Shown: positions 7,780 through 16,996 of the stretch, one piece after another
Numbering within the stretch: position 1 is the stretch's first letter
Layout of the letters: the number at the start of each line of letters is the position of its first letter
Assembly: GCA_012974435.1 (NCBI GenBank)
Contig: JAAXQF010000415.1
Location: 1-33,642, forward strand
Length of the DNA: 33,642 nucleotides
Direction: 5' to 3'
DNA from: Desulfuromonadales bacterium
GTDB lineage: Bacteria; Desulfobacterota; Desulfuromonadia; Desulfuromonadales; BM103
Translations under genes and position numbers: made by a program
Notes under the pieces: generated by a model
Told to the model about the DNA's origin: nothing
Databases searched by the model: none
The model's input: the letters and a program-made list of their open reading frames with translations, nothing else

Positions 7780-8622
7780 CTAACTTCTGCCGCCCGTGTG
7801 TTTCACATCCAACTTCACGATAACGCGGTCGGTCACGTTTAAATCAATATACTTAAGAGCCATCAACCTGGGCTCCAGATCGTCATAAATGCTTTCCAGT
7901 CGATTCAACTTGGTATCAAAACCCTGCGTACCCATACGCACTGGCACACCACCGATGCGGGTGTGCATGACAAGGCCTTCCTGCTCTTCAAAATGGATTT
8001 CCGATATATCATCGAGATTGAAGAGTGTCCTGCTCTCAAGTGCGTCCATAAGCTGCAGAGCCAGGTTTACAGAATCCTGGGTCTTATCCGGGTTATCGAG
8101 TAAGTATTGACGGTCAATCCCTGTGATCACCGGAAAATCAAGCTCATCACCTGCATCCAGCATCTTGAAAACTTCACCAGCACGATCCACGTAGTAAAGA
8201 TAATCAAGATCGATAATCGCCCTGGCCTCCCGCTCTACCACCCGAATAACAACCTGATCAGGGAAGGAGCGTTCGACTTCGGCCTTGGCGATCCAGGCAT
8301 GTTCTTCAATCTTGAGTCCGATCATATGCAACTCAAGATCAAAGAGGCTATCACCGATCTCAATATCAGAAGCATCGAGGATATCACCTTCACTCACCCT
8401 CACCTGATGCTCAACGCGAACCTGCTTCACTCCAAAATATCCTGATTCGAGCAGCATCTGGGCTGTAAGCAAGGCCCCGCTCGCAAGCAGAAAACCACTT
8501 CCGGAAGCAATGCAGACCCGCAGCGTGCGATGGAACAACTTCTTCCAGTCGCGCGCCTGCTTCTTCTGCTTGCGCCGGTTGGTTTTACACTTCTTCTGCT
8601 TGTGAGACTTCAGATCACGCAT
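7780..8622 (-). CDS. ftsQ: Cell division protein FtsQ
   Basis: 280-residue bitopic membrane protein of the FtsQLB divisome complex. It has a strongly basic cytoplasmic tail (Lys/Arg-rich, residues 4-32), one membrane segment (about 35-58), a POTRA domain (from GYFGVKQVRVEH, about 61-130) and the FtsQ beta domain ending near VIVKLDVKH. The basic tail is longer than in E. coli, though basic tails are common in this group. It starts 11 bases after the ddl stop with only a weak Shine-Dalgarno (GGGTAG). Its place between ddl and ftsA is classic. Confidence 0.92.
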   Translation of the reverse strand: MRDLKSHKQKKCKTNRRKQKKQARDWKKLFHRTLRVCIASGSGFLLASGALLTAQMLLESGYFGVKQVRVEHQVRVSEGDILDASDIEIGDSLFDLELHMIGLKIEEHAWIAKAEVERSFPDQVVIRVVEREARAIIDLDYLYYVDRAGEVFKMLDAGDELDFPVITGIDRQYLLDNPDKTQDSVNLALQLMDALESRTLFNLDDISEIHFEEQEGLVMHTRIGGVPVRMGTQGFDTKLNRLESIYDDLEPRLMALKYIDLNVTDRVIVKLDVKHTGGRS

Positions 8623-8633
8623 TAGCTACCCGT

Positions 8634-9575
8634 TTACTTTTTTAATCCTGCGTCTTCCAGAATTTGCATCACCAGTTCATTGAAGGAGATGCCTGCTTCC
8701 GCCGCCGCCTTTGGCAGCAGGCTGGTTGCTGTCATCCCCGGGATGGTGTTGACTTCCAGGCAGAAGAACTCGCGCTCTCGCACCATGAAATCAACCCTGG
8801 CGGCGCCCCGGCAAGCCAGTGCCTTACAGGCCGCCACAGAGGTTTCCTGCAGTCGGTTGTACAGCACAGCTTCCAGAGGTGCCGGCAGCAGGTACTCGGT
8901 GTGACCCGGTGTATATTTCGATTCGTAATCGTAAAAACCACTTTTCGGCACAATCTGAATAATCGGCAAGGACTCGTTATTCAGGATGCTGACTGTGATT
9001 TCATCCCCCTGTATGTAATCTTCGATCAGGACCAGGTCATCGTGTTTCAGAGCCTCTTCCAAACCTGCTTCAAGTTCCGCCCTATCATGTACGATACTGA
9101 TGCCGATGGTTGAACCTTCCCGGGCGGGCTTGACCACGAGAGGAAAGTGGCGACAACGCTTAAACAATTCGCTTCGATCATCGCCGCCGCGATAGGCAAT
9201 AAACCCCGGGGTAGAAATCTCGTGGTAGAGCAAGATCTGCTTGGTGATAACCTTGTCCATCACCATGCTCGAAGACATGACGCCACTTCCTGTGTAGGGA
9301 ATCTGCATCATTTCCAGAAGGCCCTGGACCGTACCGTCTTCACCGTAGCGTCCGTGCAGACAGATAAAAGCCACATCGGTTCCAACTTCACGCAACTGGG
9401 CTGGTAAATCGTGACATGCATCGATCGCGACCGCATCGCAACCGTTCTCCAGCAACGCACTTAACACAGCCTGACCGGTTTTTAGCGAGATCTCCCGCTC
9501 AGCAGAAAGGCCTCCCATCAAAACAGCTATCTTTTTATTCTTCAGTTCAGTGCGATTCATCATCTCGTCACCCAT
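8634..9575 (-). CDS. ddl: D-alanine--D-alanine ligase
   Basis: 313-residue ATP-grasp enzyme that joins two D-alanines for the end of the peptidoglycan stem peptide. Conserved motifs: GGLSAEREISL (about 21-31), HGRYGEDGTVQG, the ATP-grasp loop KPAREGSTIGIS and the metal-binding EVNTIPGMT near the C-terminus. The start may be ATG at 9575 (4 bases after the murC stop) or ATG at 9563/9560. No Shine-Dalgarno clearly decides. It follows murC directly, without the murB usually found between them in relatives. The SMVMDKVITK segment suits a D-Ala-D-Ala rather than D-Ala-D-Lac enzyme, although I cannot settle this by eye. Confidence 0.95.
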   Translation of the reverse strand: MGDEMMNRTELKNKKIAVLMGGLSAEREISLKTGQAVLSALLENGCDAVAIDACHDLPAQLREVGTDVAFICLHGRYGEDGTVQGLLEMMQIPYTGSGVMSSSMVMDKVITKQILLYHEISTPGFIAYRGGDDRSELFKRCRHFPLVVKPAREGSTIGISIVHDRAELEAGLEEALKHDDLVLIEDYIQGDEITVSILNNESLPIIQIVPKSGFYDYESKYTPGHTEYLLPAPLEAVLYNRLQETSVAACKALACRGAARVDFMVREREFFCLEVNTIPGMTATSLLPKAAAEAGISFNELVMQILEDAGLKK

Positions 9576-9579
9576 GTCT

Positions 9580-10944
9580 TTACAAAATCTTCATCAGTTC
9601 TGCACCCACCTGCCAGACGTTACCGGCACCGAGGGTAATGACAATGTCTCCGGGTTGTAGAACCGCCTGTAAATGCTCGACCGTGGCGACAACATCACCG
9701 GTGTAGCAACAGGATTTGTGACCATGTTCGCTGATCCCCTCGGCAAGTTTTTCTGCCGTCACCTCGGGACGAACATCTTCGCCTGCGGCGTAGACATCCA
9801 TCACGGCGATATGATCCGCCTGATAAAAGGCCGTCAGGAAATCATCAAAGAGCGCCTCGGTGCGACTGTAACGATGTGGCTGAAAAACTGCGACCAGACG
9901 CCGGTTCCAACCACTACGGGCGGCGCTGAGCGTGGCCTTAATTTCCACAGGATGATGACCGTAGTCGTCCACCACCATAATTCCCTGTGCTTCACCTTTG
10001 ATCTCGAACCTGCGACCAACGCCGTTAAAGTCCTGAAAACCTTCGGCAATCGAGGCAAAGGGCATGTCGAGCTCCATGGCCACAGCAACCGCGGCCAAGG
10101 CATTGAGCACGTTATGACGACCCGGCATGCGGATACTTAAACGACCGAGAGCTTCTCCCCGGTAATGCACCAGGAAACTGGTCCGGTCACCCTCATGCTC
10201 AATTTCGGACGCCATAAAATCCGCCTGGGAAGTCAAGCCGTATGTGATCAGGCGCTTTTTGACGTCAGGGATCATCCCCTGCAGGTTCTCATCATCCAAA
10301 CAAAGAACGACCAGCCCATAAAATGGCACTTTGTTGATAAAATCAATGAAGGTCGCGCGGATTTCATCAATGCCGCTGTAGAAATCGAGATGATCCTCAT
10401 CAACGTTGGTCACAACCGCGATTGTCGGCGATAATTTCAAGAAAGAACCATCCGACTCATCAGCTTCTGCCACAAGGAACTCGCCCTGCCCCAACTTGGC
10501 GTTGGAACCGATTGAATCCAGGCGACCGCCGATCACTACGGTCGGGTCGATGTTGCCATGCGAGAGCACCGTTGCCACCATGCTGGTCGTGGTTGTCTTG
10601 CCATGGGTTCCGGCAATCGCGATGCCGTACTTCATACGCATCAACTCCGCGAGCATTTCTGCCCTCGGGATGACAGGGATCTTACGACGGTTGGCTTCCT
10701 GAACTTCAGGGTTCTGCAAATTCACAGCAGTCGATGTAACGACGACTTCGACCTCATCAACATTCTCGGCGCGGTGGCCATAAGCGATTGTCCCACCCAG
10801 GCTCGCCAGACGGCGGGTAATATCGCTCTCTTTAAGGTCGGAACCTGAGACCTGATATCCAAGGTTGATGAGAACCTCGGCAATCCCGCTCATGCCGATT
10901 CCGCCTATGCCAACAAAATGTATTTTCTGAATCTTGCCGTACAT
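9580..10944 (-). CDS. murC: UDP-N-acetylmuramate--L-alanine ligase
   Basis: 454 residues. Adds L-alanine to UDP-MurNAc with ATP, the first amino-acid step of the stem peptide, in the cytoplasm. The N-terminal UDP-binding Rossmann motif GIGGIGMSG (12-20) and the Mur ligase P-loop GTHGKTTTT (112-120) are both present, followed by [10 protein letters not shown] and [10 protein letters not shown]. The C-terminal domain includes [14 protein letters not shown] and [11 protein letters not shown] at 10944 has GAAGGGAA upstream and lies 10 bases after the murG stop. Length is normal and no fusion to murB or ddl is seen. Confidence 0.97.
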   Translation of the reverse strand: MYGKIQKIHFVGIGGIGMSGIAEVLINLGYQVSGSDLKESDITRRLASLGGTIAYGHRAENVDEVEVVVTSTAVNLQNPEVQEANRRKIPVIPRAEMLAELMRMKYGIAIAGTHGKTTTTSMVATVLSHGNIDPTVVIGGRLDSIGSNAKLGQGEFLVAEADESDGSFLKLSPTIAVVTNVDEDHLDFYSGIDEIRATFIDFINKVPFYGLVVLCLDDENLQGMIPDVKKRLITYGLTSQADFMASEIEHEGDRTSFLVHYRGEALGRLSIRMPGRHNVLNALAAVAVAMELDMPFASIAEGFQDFNGVGRRFEIKGEAQGIMVVDDYGHHPVEIKATLSAARSGWNRRLVAVFQPHRYSRTEALFDDFLTAFYQADHIAVMDVYAAGEDVRPEVTAEKLAEGISEHGHKSCCYTGDVVATVEHLQAVLQPGDIVITLGAGNVWQVGAELMKIL

Positions 10945-10954
10945 GATTTTCCCT

Positions 10955-12034
10955 TCACATGGCTTCTACGATAACAGACCGGCATTCCTTCAGCAGCCTG
11001 GCTGCTGCGCCAGGTCTTGCCAGTCCTTTTGCTGCAGCAGACATCGACTTGAGGCTGGTACGATCAGGCAACAGACCGCTGACCAGTTGCCCCAGACGCT
11101 CAGCAGTCAGATCTATCTCTTCCATCACCATGGCGGCACCCTTGGCTGCCAGGGCTTGAGCATTTCCAGATTGATGTCCGGCTGCTGCGTGCGGGTAAGG
11201 CACCAGGATTGCCGGACGACCACAGGCCATCAGTTCTGCGAGAGTCGTGGCTCCAGCTCGACAGACAATCAACGTCGAGTTTGCGTACGCCTTGGCCATA
11301 TCGTTGATGAAAGGCTTGACGTCAGCATTTGGCCAGCCATTTTCTTTGTATCCGCGAACCGTTTCCTCATAATCGAGCTGTCCGGACTGGTGAACAATCT
11401 CCAACTTGTCCCGCCATTCGGACAGGTGCGGCAGAGCGGCCACGACGGCCCGGTTAATCGCTCGAGCACCCTGGCTGCCGCCGAAAACGAGGAGACAGAG
11501 TTTCTCTTCCCGAATACTCGGACACTCTTCCATGGCAGAGCGAACCGGGTTGCCTGTCAACACTGTTGCGCTCCTATGAAAGGCACGATCCGCCTCATCA
11601 AAGGAAAGGCAGACTCTTTTCGCCCAATGGCCCAGAAGCCTGTTTGCCAGACCTGGCCATGCATTCTGCTCATGCACCAGGTAGGGAATGCCGAGAGTTT
11701 TCGCTGCCAGCAATACCGGCACTGAAGCGTAGCCGCCAACACCAACGACGACGTCGGGGTTGAACTCCCGCAGGATCTTGCGTGACTGGGCAAAACTCTT
11801 TGTCAGTTTGCCAAGGACTTTCAGCCGAGCGAGGACTCCAAGCCCTGCCCACCCGCTCATTTCAATCGTCTTCAAGGTCCAGCCCCGTTCCGGCAGCATG
11901 CGCGCCTCCAGACCTTTCTCGGTGCCGACGAAGAGCACTTCACTCTGCGGCTCTTCACTTTTAAGTTGCTCAGCCAGTGCGATCGCGGGGAAAAGATGTC
12001 CACCGGTGCCTCCACCGGCCAGCAGCAATTTCAT
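10955..12034 (-). CDS. murG: UDP-GlcNAc:lipid I N-acetylglucosaminyltransferase
   Basis: 359-residue GT-B glycosyltransferase that converts lipid I to lipid II on the cytoplasmic face of the inner membrane. The N-terminal glycine-rich loop [12 protein letters not shown] (6-17), GGSQGAR, and the donor-site [10 protein letters not shown]...[10 protein letters not shown] are clear. The open frame extends further upstream to 12229, but that part is out-of-frame ftsW sequence. The true ATG at 12034 has GGGAG 8 bases upstream and overlaps the ftsW stop as ATGA, so the two genes are translationally coupled. Length is typical. Confidence 0.96.
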   Translation of the reverse strand: MKLLLAGGGTGGHLFPAIALAEQLKSEEPQSEVLFVGTEKGLEARMLPERGWTLKTIEMSGWAGLGVLARLKVLGKLTKSFAQSRKILREFNPDVVVGVGGYASVPVLLAAKTLGIPYLVHEQNAWPGLANRLLGHWAKRVCLSFDEADRAFHRSATVLTGNPVRSAMEECPSIREEKLCLLVFGGSQGARAINRAVVAALPHLSEWRDKLEIVHQSGQLDYEETVRGYKENGWPNADVKPFINDMAKAYANSTLIVCRAGATTLAELMACGRPAILVPYPHAAAGHQSGNAQALAAKGAAMVMEEIDLTAERLGQLVSGLLPDRTSLKSMSAAAKGLARPGAAARLLKECRSVIVEAM

Positions 12035-13137
12035 CGCAACTCTCCCGGAAGGCTTCTGGAAACATTCAACAGAATACCTATCGCCGCCAGCGTCGTGATC
12101 AGACTGGTTCCGCCGTAGGAGAGGAAAGGCAGCGCCAGACCCTTGGTCGGCACCATACCCATGACAACCGCCATGTTGACAAAAGCCTGCATGCCGATCA
12201 GCAGGGTGACCCCGAAAGCCAGGAAACAACTGAAGTCATTTGGTGCATTGAGCGATGTCTTCAGACCTCTCAGGATCAGGAGCAGGAACATGGAGGCAAT
12301 CACGATGACACCGATAAAACCGAGCTCTTCGCCAATAACGGAGAAGATGAAGTCGGTATGCGCTTCAGGCAGGTAGAAGAGCTTCTGTTTGCTCTCGCCA
12401 AGGCCTTGACCGAAGGGCCCGCCGTTGCCGAAGGCGATCCAACTCTGGATGATCTGGAAACCGGTGTCACTCGGGTCTTCCCAGGGATTGAGAAATGCCA
12501 TAATGCGACGACGACGATAATCAACGTTCATCACCATGAAGTACAAGAGCGGTATTGCGATCAAGCCGATACCAGCCAGATAACTCAAGCGGGTCCCCGC
12601 CACCAACAACATGGCGACCGCTACAATCGCCAGGGTCAGCGCGCTACCGAGATCAGGCTGGGCCAGCAACAGGCCAATCAAAACCGCGAGGACTACCATG
12701 TAAGGCAGGAAGCCGACGCGGAAGCTCTTGACCTTGCTCTGTTTGCGGGCCAGGGAATGCGCCATAAAAAGTACTAGGCCTAGTTTGACAAACTCCGCCG
12801 GCTGAAAAGTGAACCCGGCGACCTTGATCCAACGTGCCGCACCGCCAACCTTTTTGCCGACTCCGGGAATCAAGACAGCAATCAACAGGAGTGCACACAA
12901 ACCAAGGACCGGCCATGCTGCTTTACGCAAAACATCCAGATTTACACGCATCAAGAGAGCCATTGCGCCGAAGCCGAGGATGGCATAGGCCCCCTGTCGT
13001 TTCAGGAAATACAGGCTGTCGCTATGCTCACGTACCGCCATGATTGACGAGGAAGAAAACACCATCACGACTCCGAGGCAGGTCAGACAGACCGCCAGCA
13101 CCAGAATCGAATGATCTGTCCCTTGCCTAATTTCCAT
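12031..13137 (-). CDS. ftsW: Septal peptidoglycan polymerase FtsW (SEDS family)
   Basis: 368 residues, about ten membrane segments. It polymerises glycan strands from lipid II at the septum together with FtsI. Family hallmarks: FQPAEFVKLGLVLFMAH, LLAQPDLGSAL, and the C-terminal LPFLSYGGTSLI. The NPWEDPSDTGFQ...WIAFGNGG loop is also typical. ATG at 13137 lies within the last codons of murD (11-base overlap) and has AGGGGAAG upstream. A GTG at 13155 is in frame but less likely. Its 3' end overlaps murG by 4 bases. Confidence 0.96.
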   Translation of the reverse strand: MEIRQGTDHSILVLAVCLTCLGVVMVFSSSSIMAVREHSDSLYFLKRQGAYAILGFGAMALLMRVNLDVLRKAAWPVLGLCALLLIAVLIPGVGKKVGGAARWIKVAGFTFQPAEFVKLGLVLFMAHSLARKQSKVKSFRVGFLPYMVVLAVLIGLLLAQPDLGSALTLAIVAVAMLLVAGTRLSYLAGIGLIAIPLLYFMVMNVDYRRRRIMAFLNPWEDPSDTGFQIIQSWIAFGNGGPFGQGLGESKQKLFYLPEAHTDFIFSVIGEELGFIGVIVIASMFLLLILRGLKTSLNAPNDFSCFLAFGVTLLIGMQAFVNMAVVMGMVPTKGLALPFLSYGGTSLITTLAAIGILLNVSRSLPGELR

Positions 13138-14497
13138 TTCTGGCTTCCCCTGCACAACTCAAGGCGTGAAACTCACGGGAAAATATCCGGCCACGCTCTG
13201 CAAAGTTTTTAAACATATCGAAACTGGAACAGCCTGGTGAGAGAAGGACTGATCCACCAGGACTACTCACTTGTGCCGCGATGCCAACAGTTTCATGCAT
13301 ATCAGCGGCACGATGAATTTTCGCCAGCCCATCAAAAGCGTGTGACATACGCTCTGCTGCAGCACCAATCAGGACCAGATGATCAACCTTGTCACGAATT
13401 ACCGGCACCAATGCAGACAAGTCGCCCTTTTTATCTTTACCACCGGCAATCAGGACCACCGGCTTTTCCAGGCCGGCCAGGCTTTTCACTACGCTGCCGA
13501 TGTTGGTGCCTTTGGAATCGTCATACCAGCTGGCACCATTGAGTTCTCCGAGGAACTCCATCCTGTGCGCAAGACCGGTAAAGTTTCTAGCCGCGCTCCA
13601 GGCGATCTCAGCCGGACAGCCCTCGATCAGTAGAGGAATCAGCGCAGCCATGACGTTTTCCCGATTGTGCTGGCCCCGAAGTTTCAATTCATTTGCGGCA
13701 AAGATGATCTCAGCGCCTTGCCAGCGCCAGATGATCTTGTCGTCACTCAGACTCATGCCCGACTCCAGGACGGTCTGGCTGCTGAAGCAAATCTTGTTCG
13801 CTGCTGTTGCCGACGCGGCCTGCATCACCTGTGGATCATCAGCATTCAGAATCGCGATATCGTTTTCACCCAGGTTTTCAAAAATTCTTGCCTTGGCCGC
13901 CACGTAACTCGCCATATCCGGGTAGCGATCAAGGTGATCTTCCGAAACATTTATCAGCATGGCGTAGCCTGGGCGAAAGTCTTCAATGGTTTCCAATTGG
14001 AAGGAGGAGAGCTCCACAACCTGCCATTGGTAATCACGACCCACTGCATCGATCAGCGGAGTCCCGAGGTTGCCGCCAACAAAAGCATTCTCGCCCCAGG
14101 CCTTGAGCATTTCACCGATCAGGGTGGTCACCGTGGACTTCCCATTGGTTCCAGTGATGCCGATCATGGTTCCGGTTAACTGATGCCAGGCAATTTCAAC
14201 CTCGCCAAGGATCGGAACACCATGCTGCCGACAGAGATCGAGAACCGGGATATCAAGTGGCACACCAGGACTTGTCACAATCAGGTCAGCCGCTGTGAAA
14301 AGCTCTTGAGTATGACCACCGAGATCCATCCGCACACCAGCCTTCTCCAGCTCATCAAGATTATCCAGAAGCTCGGCGCTACGATTATCGGACAAGACGA
14401 CCCTGGCCCCTTGAGACAGGAAAAACTTCGCCAGGCTGCGCCCGGTTGAACCGGCGCCGATAATGGTAATTTGCTTATCCCGATAATCTCTTTTCAT
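13127..14497 (-). CDS. murD: UDP-N-acetylmuramoyl-L-alanine--D-glutamate ligase
   Basis: 456 residues. Adds D-glutamate to UDP-MurNAc-L-Ala using ATP. The N-terminal nucleotide-binding GAGSTGRS (14-21), the Mur ligase P-loop GTNGKST (116-122), NVSEDHLDRY and the C-terminal SPGCSSFDMFKNFAERG substrate segment are all visible. ATG at 14497 is chosen, with AGGTG 9 bases upstream. GTG at 14509, directly abutting the mraY stop, is the alternative. The reading frame overlaps the start of ftsW. Confidence 0.96.
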   Translation of the reverse strand: MKRDYRDKQITIIGAGSTGRSLAKFFLSQGARVVLSDNRSAELLDNLDELEKAGVRMDLGGHTQELFTAADLIVTSPGVPLDIPVLDLCRQHGVPILGEVEIAWHQLTGTMIGITGTNGKSTVTTLIGEMLKAWGENAFVGGNLGTPLIDAVGRDYQWQVVELSSFQLETIEDFRPGYAMLINVSEDHLDRYPDMASYVAAKARIFENLGENDIAILNADDPQVMQAASATAANKICFSSQTVLESGMSLSDDKIIWRWQGAEIIFAANELKLRGQHNRENVMAALIPLLIEGCPAEIAWSAARNFTGLAHRMEFLGELNGASWYDDSKGTNIGSVVKSLAGLEKPVVLIAGGKDKKGDLSALVPVIRDKVDHLVLIGAAAERMSHAFDGLAKIHRAADMHETVGIAAQVSSPGGSVLLSPGCSSFDMFKNFAERGRIFSREFHALSCAGEARNGN

Positions 14498-14509
14498 TAC
14501 AGACAACAC

Positions 14510-15586
14510 CTATCTCAACTTCAGCGTTGAGAGTCCGATCAGGGCCAGAATGATGCTGATAATCCAGAAGCGCACGATAATCTTCGGCTCCGGCCAACCC
14601 TTCAGTTCGAAATGATGGTGGATCGGAGCCATACGGAAAATTCGTTTACCGTAGAGGCGGAAAGATGCGACCTGGACAATAACCGAGAGCGCTTCCATAA
14701 CAAAAATTCCACCCACAATCACGAGCACGATCTCCTGCTTGGTGATCACAGCAATCGTTCCTATGGCGCCGCCAAGAGACAAACTCCCGACATCCCCCAT
14801 AAAGACCTGCGCCGGATATGTATTGAACCAGAGGAAGCCAAGCCCGGCACCGATCATGGACCCACAGAGCACAGAAAGCTCGCCCGCCCCCGTTACACCA
14901 GTTATCTGCAAATAATTCGACAAAGTCGCATGGCCCGCTACATAAGCGAAGAGCAGGTAGGTTCCCGCTGCGATGATAACCGGCCCTATGGCCAGACCAT
15001 CGAGACCATCAGTCAGGTTGACAGCATTGCTTGCACCAATAATCACCAGCATGGCAAAAGGTACGTAAAACCAGCCAAGATCGGGATTGAAGCCTTTGAA
15101 GAAGGGAAAAGCCAGGGTGGTCTGGAATCCCGGGTAGGTCATCAGGACCATACCAACGCCAAAGGCGATCAACATCTGCCAGAACATTTTCTTGCGCGGC
15201 GAGAGCCCGTCACTGTTCTTCAGCTTTACTTTCAACAAGTCATCAACGAAACCGATGATGCCATAACCGACCGTGACCAGCAGCGTCAGCCACACGTAGA
15301 GATTGGTTAAATCGGCCCAGAGCAAGGTTGGCAGCACGATCGCAAAAAGAATCAGGGCTCCGCCCATGGTCGGCGTTCCTTCTTTCTTGAAGTGCGATTC
15401 CGGGCCCAGTTTTCTGATGGTTTGCCCCATCTGCAACGCCGAGAGCTTCTCGATCAGCCAGGGGCCCAGGAGAAAACTGATGACCAGGGCCGTGATCGCG
15501 GCATAGATCGTCCGGAACGTGATAAACCGAAAAACATAGAAAACCGAAAACTCGGTATGTAGTGGATAGAGCAGATGATAAAGCAC
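14510..15586 (-). CDS. mraY: Phospho-N-acetylmuramoyl-pentapeptide-transferase
   Basis: 358-residue polytopic enzyme (about ten membrane segments) that transfers phospho-MurNAc-pentapeptide to undecaprenyl phosphate, giving lipid I. The catalytic aspartates are visible in FVDDLLK (113-119) and NLTDGLDGL (190-198), with [10 protein letters not shown] further on. The diagnostic [12 protein letters not shown] loop is near the C-terminus. The start is GTG at 15586, supported by AAGGA six bases upstream and only 3 bases after the murF stop. Length is normal. Confidence 0.97.
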   Translation of the reverse strand: MLYHLLYPLHTEFSVFYVFRFITFRTIYAAITALVISFLLGPWLIEKLSALQMGQTIRKLGPESHFKKEGTPTMGGALILFAIVLPTLLWADLTNLYVWLTLLVTVGYGIIGFVDDLLKVKLKNSDGLSPRKKMFWQMLIAFGVGMVLMTYPGFQTTLAFPFFKGFNPDLGWFYVPFAMLVIIGASNAVNLTDGLDGLAIGPVIIAAGTYLLFAYVAGHATLSNYLQITGVTGAGELSVLCGSMIGAGLGFLWFNTYPAQVFMGDVGSLSLGGAIGTIAVITKQEIVLVIVGGIFVMEALSVIVQVASFRLYGKRIFRMAPIHHHFELKGWPEPKIIVRFWIISIILALIGLSTLKLR

Positions 15587-15589
15587 GTC

Positions 15590-16996
15590 TTATCCTTTTC
15601 CGTTGCCGTTTAATGCCGTTTTCTGTCTGGCGATTCGCAAAGCATCGATTACCTTTTCCATACGCATGCCCCGTGACCCTTTGACCAGGACCCGATCACC
15701 CTCTTGCAATACTTCAAGCAGGCTCGCGGCGAGTTCATCATGACTTTTAGCAGTTAACACCTGCTCTACAGGTAAACCACCCTCAACAGCTCCTCTGGCA
15801 ATTTCTTCAGCAAGAGCGCCATAGGTGAAGAGCCAGTCAATCCGCTCCGCGGCAAGTGTTCCTATATGGTGGTGCAACTCCGGGCCGGTGGGGCCCAATT
15901 CGAGCATATCTGCCAAGACTGCTATACGCCGCCCCGCCGAATTAAGGTCATGCAGAGCATCCAGCGCGGCATGGACCGAGAGAGGGTTGGCGTTGTAGCT
16001 GTCATCAAGGACGACGATATCTTCGGGTAGGACGAAGAGCTCCATGCGCCCCGGGCAGGGTTTGAAGGCTTGCAGTCCACTGACAATCTGTTCCAAGCCA
16101 ACGCCAATAACATAAGCAGCGGCGGCAGCAGCCAGCGCGTTACCAACGTTATGACGACCGGGCAGAGCCATGACAACCTTCTTCACCTCTCCCTCGATAA
16201 TCAGGTCAAAGCTGATGGAGCCGTTATGCCCGGCAACATTTTCGGCCTTGACGTCGGCCTCACTCACAGTGCCGAACAGAACCTTCCTCACACCGTTGGC
16301 AACTGGTAACTGTCGTACTTCTGGGTCGTCTGCGTTGATCAGGGCGACGCCGTCACTCGGCAGAGCAATAAAGAGTTCGCCTTTGGCCCGTGCAACGCCG
16401 GAGATGCCATCGAAGTTTTCCAGGTGGCCGGCGCCGACATTGGTAATCATGCCAATATTTGGCCGGGCTATTTCAGCCAACCGAGAGATTTCACCGCGCT
16501 CACTCATGCCCATCTCGACAACGGCCCAACGATGCTCAGGCTGCAAACCAAACAGGGTCAGAGGCACGCCGATCAGGTTATTGAAGTTCCCGGCCGATTT
16601 CAGCCCGGGGCCTGTACTTTCCAGAATAGCCGCGAGCATCTCCTTGCAAGTCGTCTTGCCCGAAGTGCCGGTAATGCCGACAACCGGACCGGCAAATTGA
16701 CGTCGCATGGCGGCAGCCAGATCGCCCAAGGCCTTGAGCGTGTTATTAACCTTGATCACCGGGACCAGCAGTCCCCCGATCATCTCTTCACTCAGACAAG
16801 CCGCGGCTCCATTCTGGATGGCCTGGTTCATGTAATCATGACCATCGTAGTTGTCACCACGGAGCGGGATAAACAGCTCACCCGGTTGTAGATTGCGACT
16901 GTCTGTTGAAAAACCCTGCAACTCTACTGACGCACCATTCTGCATCAAATGGCCTCCGGTGATTTCAGCAATGGTGCGCACGTCCATGCGGATCAT
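15590..16996 (-). CDS. murF: UDP-N-acetylmuramoyl-tripeptide--D-alanyl-D-alanine ligase
   Basis: 468 residues. Adds the D-Ala-D-Ala made by Ddl, completing the pentapeptide precursor. The N-terminal FSTDSRNLQPGELFIPLRG region (29-47), the P-loop GTSGKTT (110-116), VEMGMSERGEI and LDDSYNANP are diagnostic of MurF. ATG at 16996 overlaps the murE stop as ATGA and has GGGAGG 6-7 bases upstream, so murE-murF are coupled. Length is normal. A glycine/asparagine tail (LNGNGKG) closes the protein. Confidence 0.96.
   Translation of the reverse strand: MIRMDVRTIAEITGGHLMQNGASVELQGFSTDSRNLQPGELFIPLRGDNYDGHDYMNQAIQNGAAACLSEEMIGGLLVPVIKVNNTLKALGDLAAAMRRQFAGPVVGITGTSGKTTCKEMLAAILESTGPGLKSAGNFNNLIGVPLTLFGLQPEHRWAVVEMGMSERGEISRLAEIARPNIGMITNVGAGHLENFDGISGVARAKGELFIALPSDGVALINADDPEVRQLPVANGVRKVLFGTVSEADVKAENVAGHNGSISFDLIIEGEVKKVVMALPGRHNVGNALAAAAAAYVIGVGLEQIVSGLQAFKPCPGRMELFVLPEDIVVLDDSYNANPLSVHAALDALHDLNSAGRRIAVLADMLELGPTGPELHHHIGTLAAERIDWLFTYGALAEEIARGAVEGGLPVEQVLTAKSHDELAASLLEVLQEGDRVLVKGSRGMRMEKVIDALRIARQKTALNGNGKG

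Noticed and set aside
12035..12229. 65-residue N-terminal extension of the murG open frame
   Set aside because: It is ftsW sequence read in another frame. The ATG at 12034 has a ribosome-binding site and matches the conserved MurG start.
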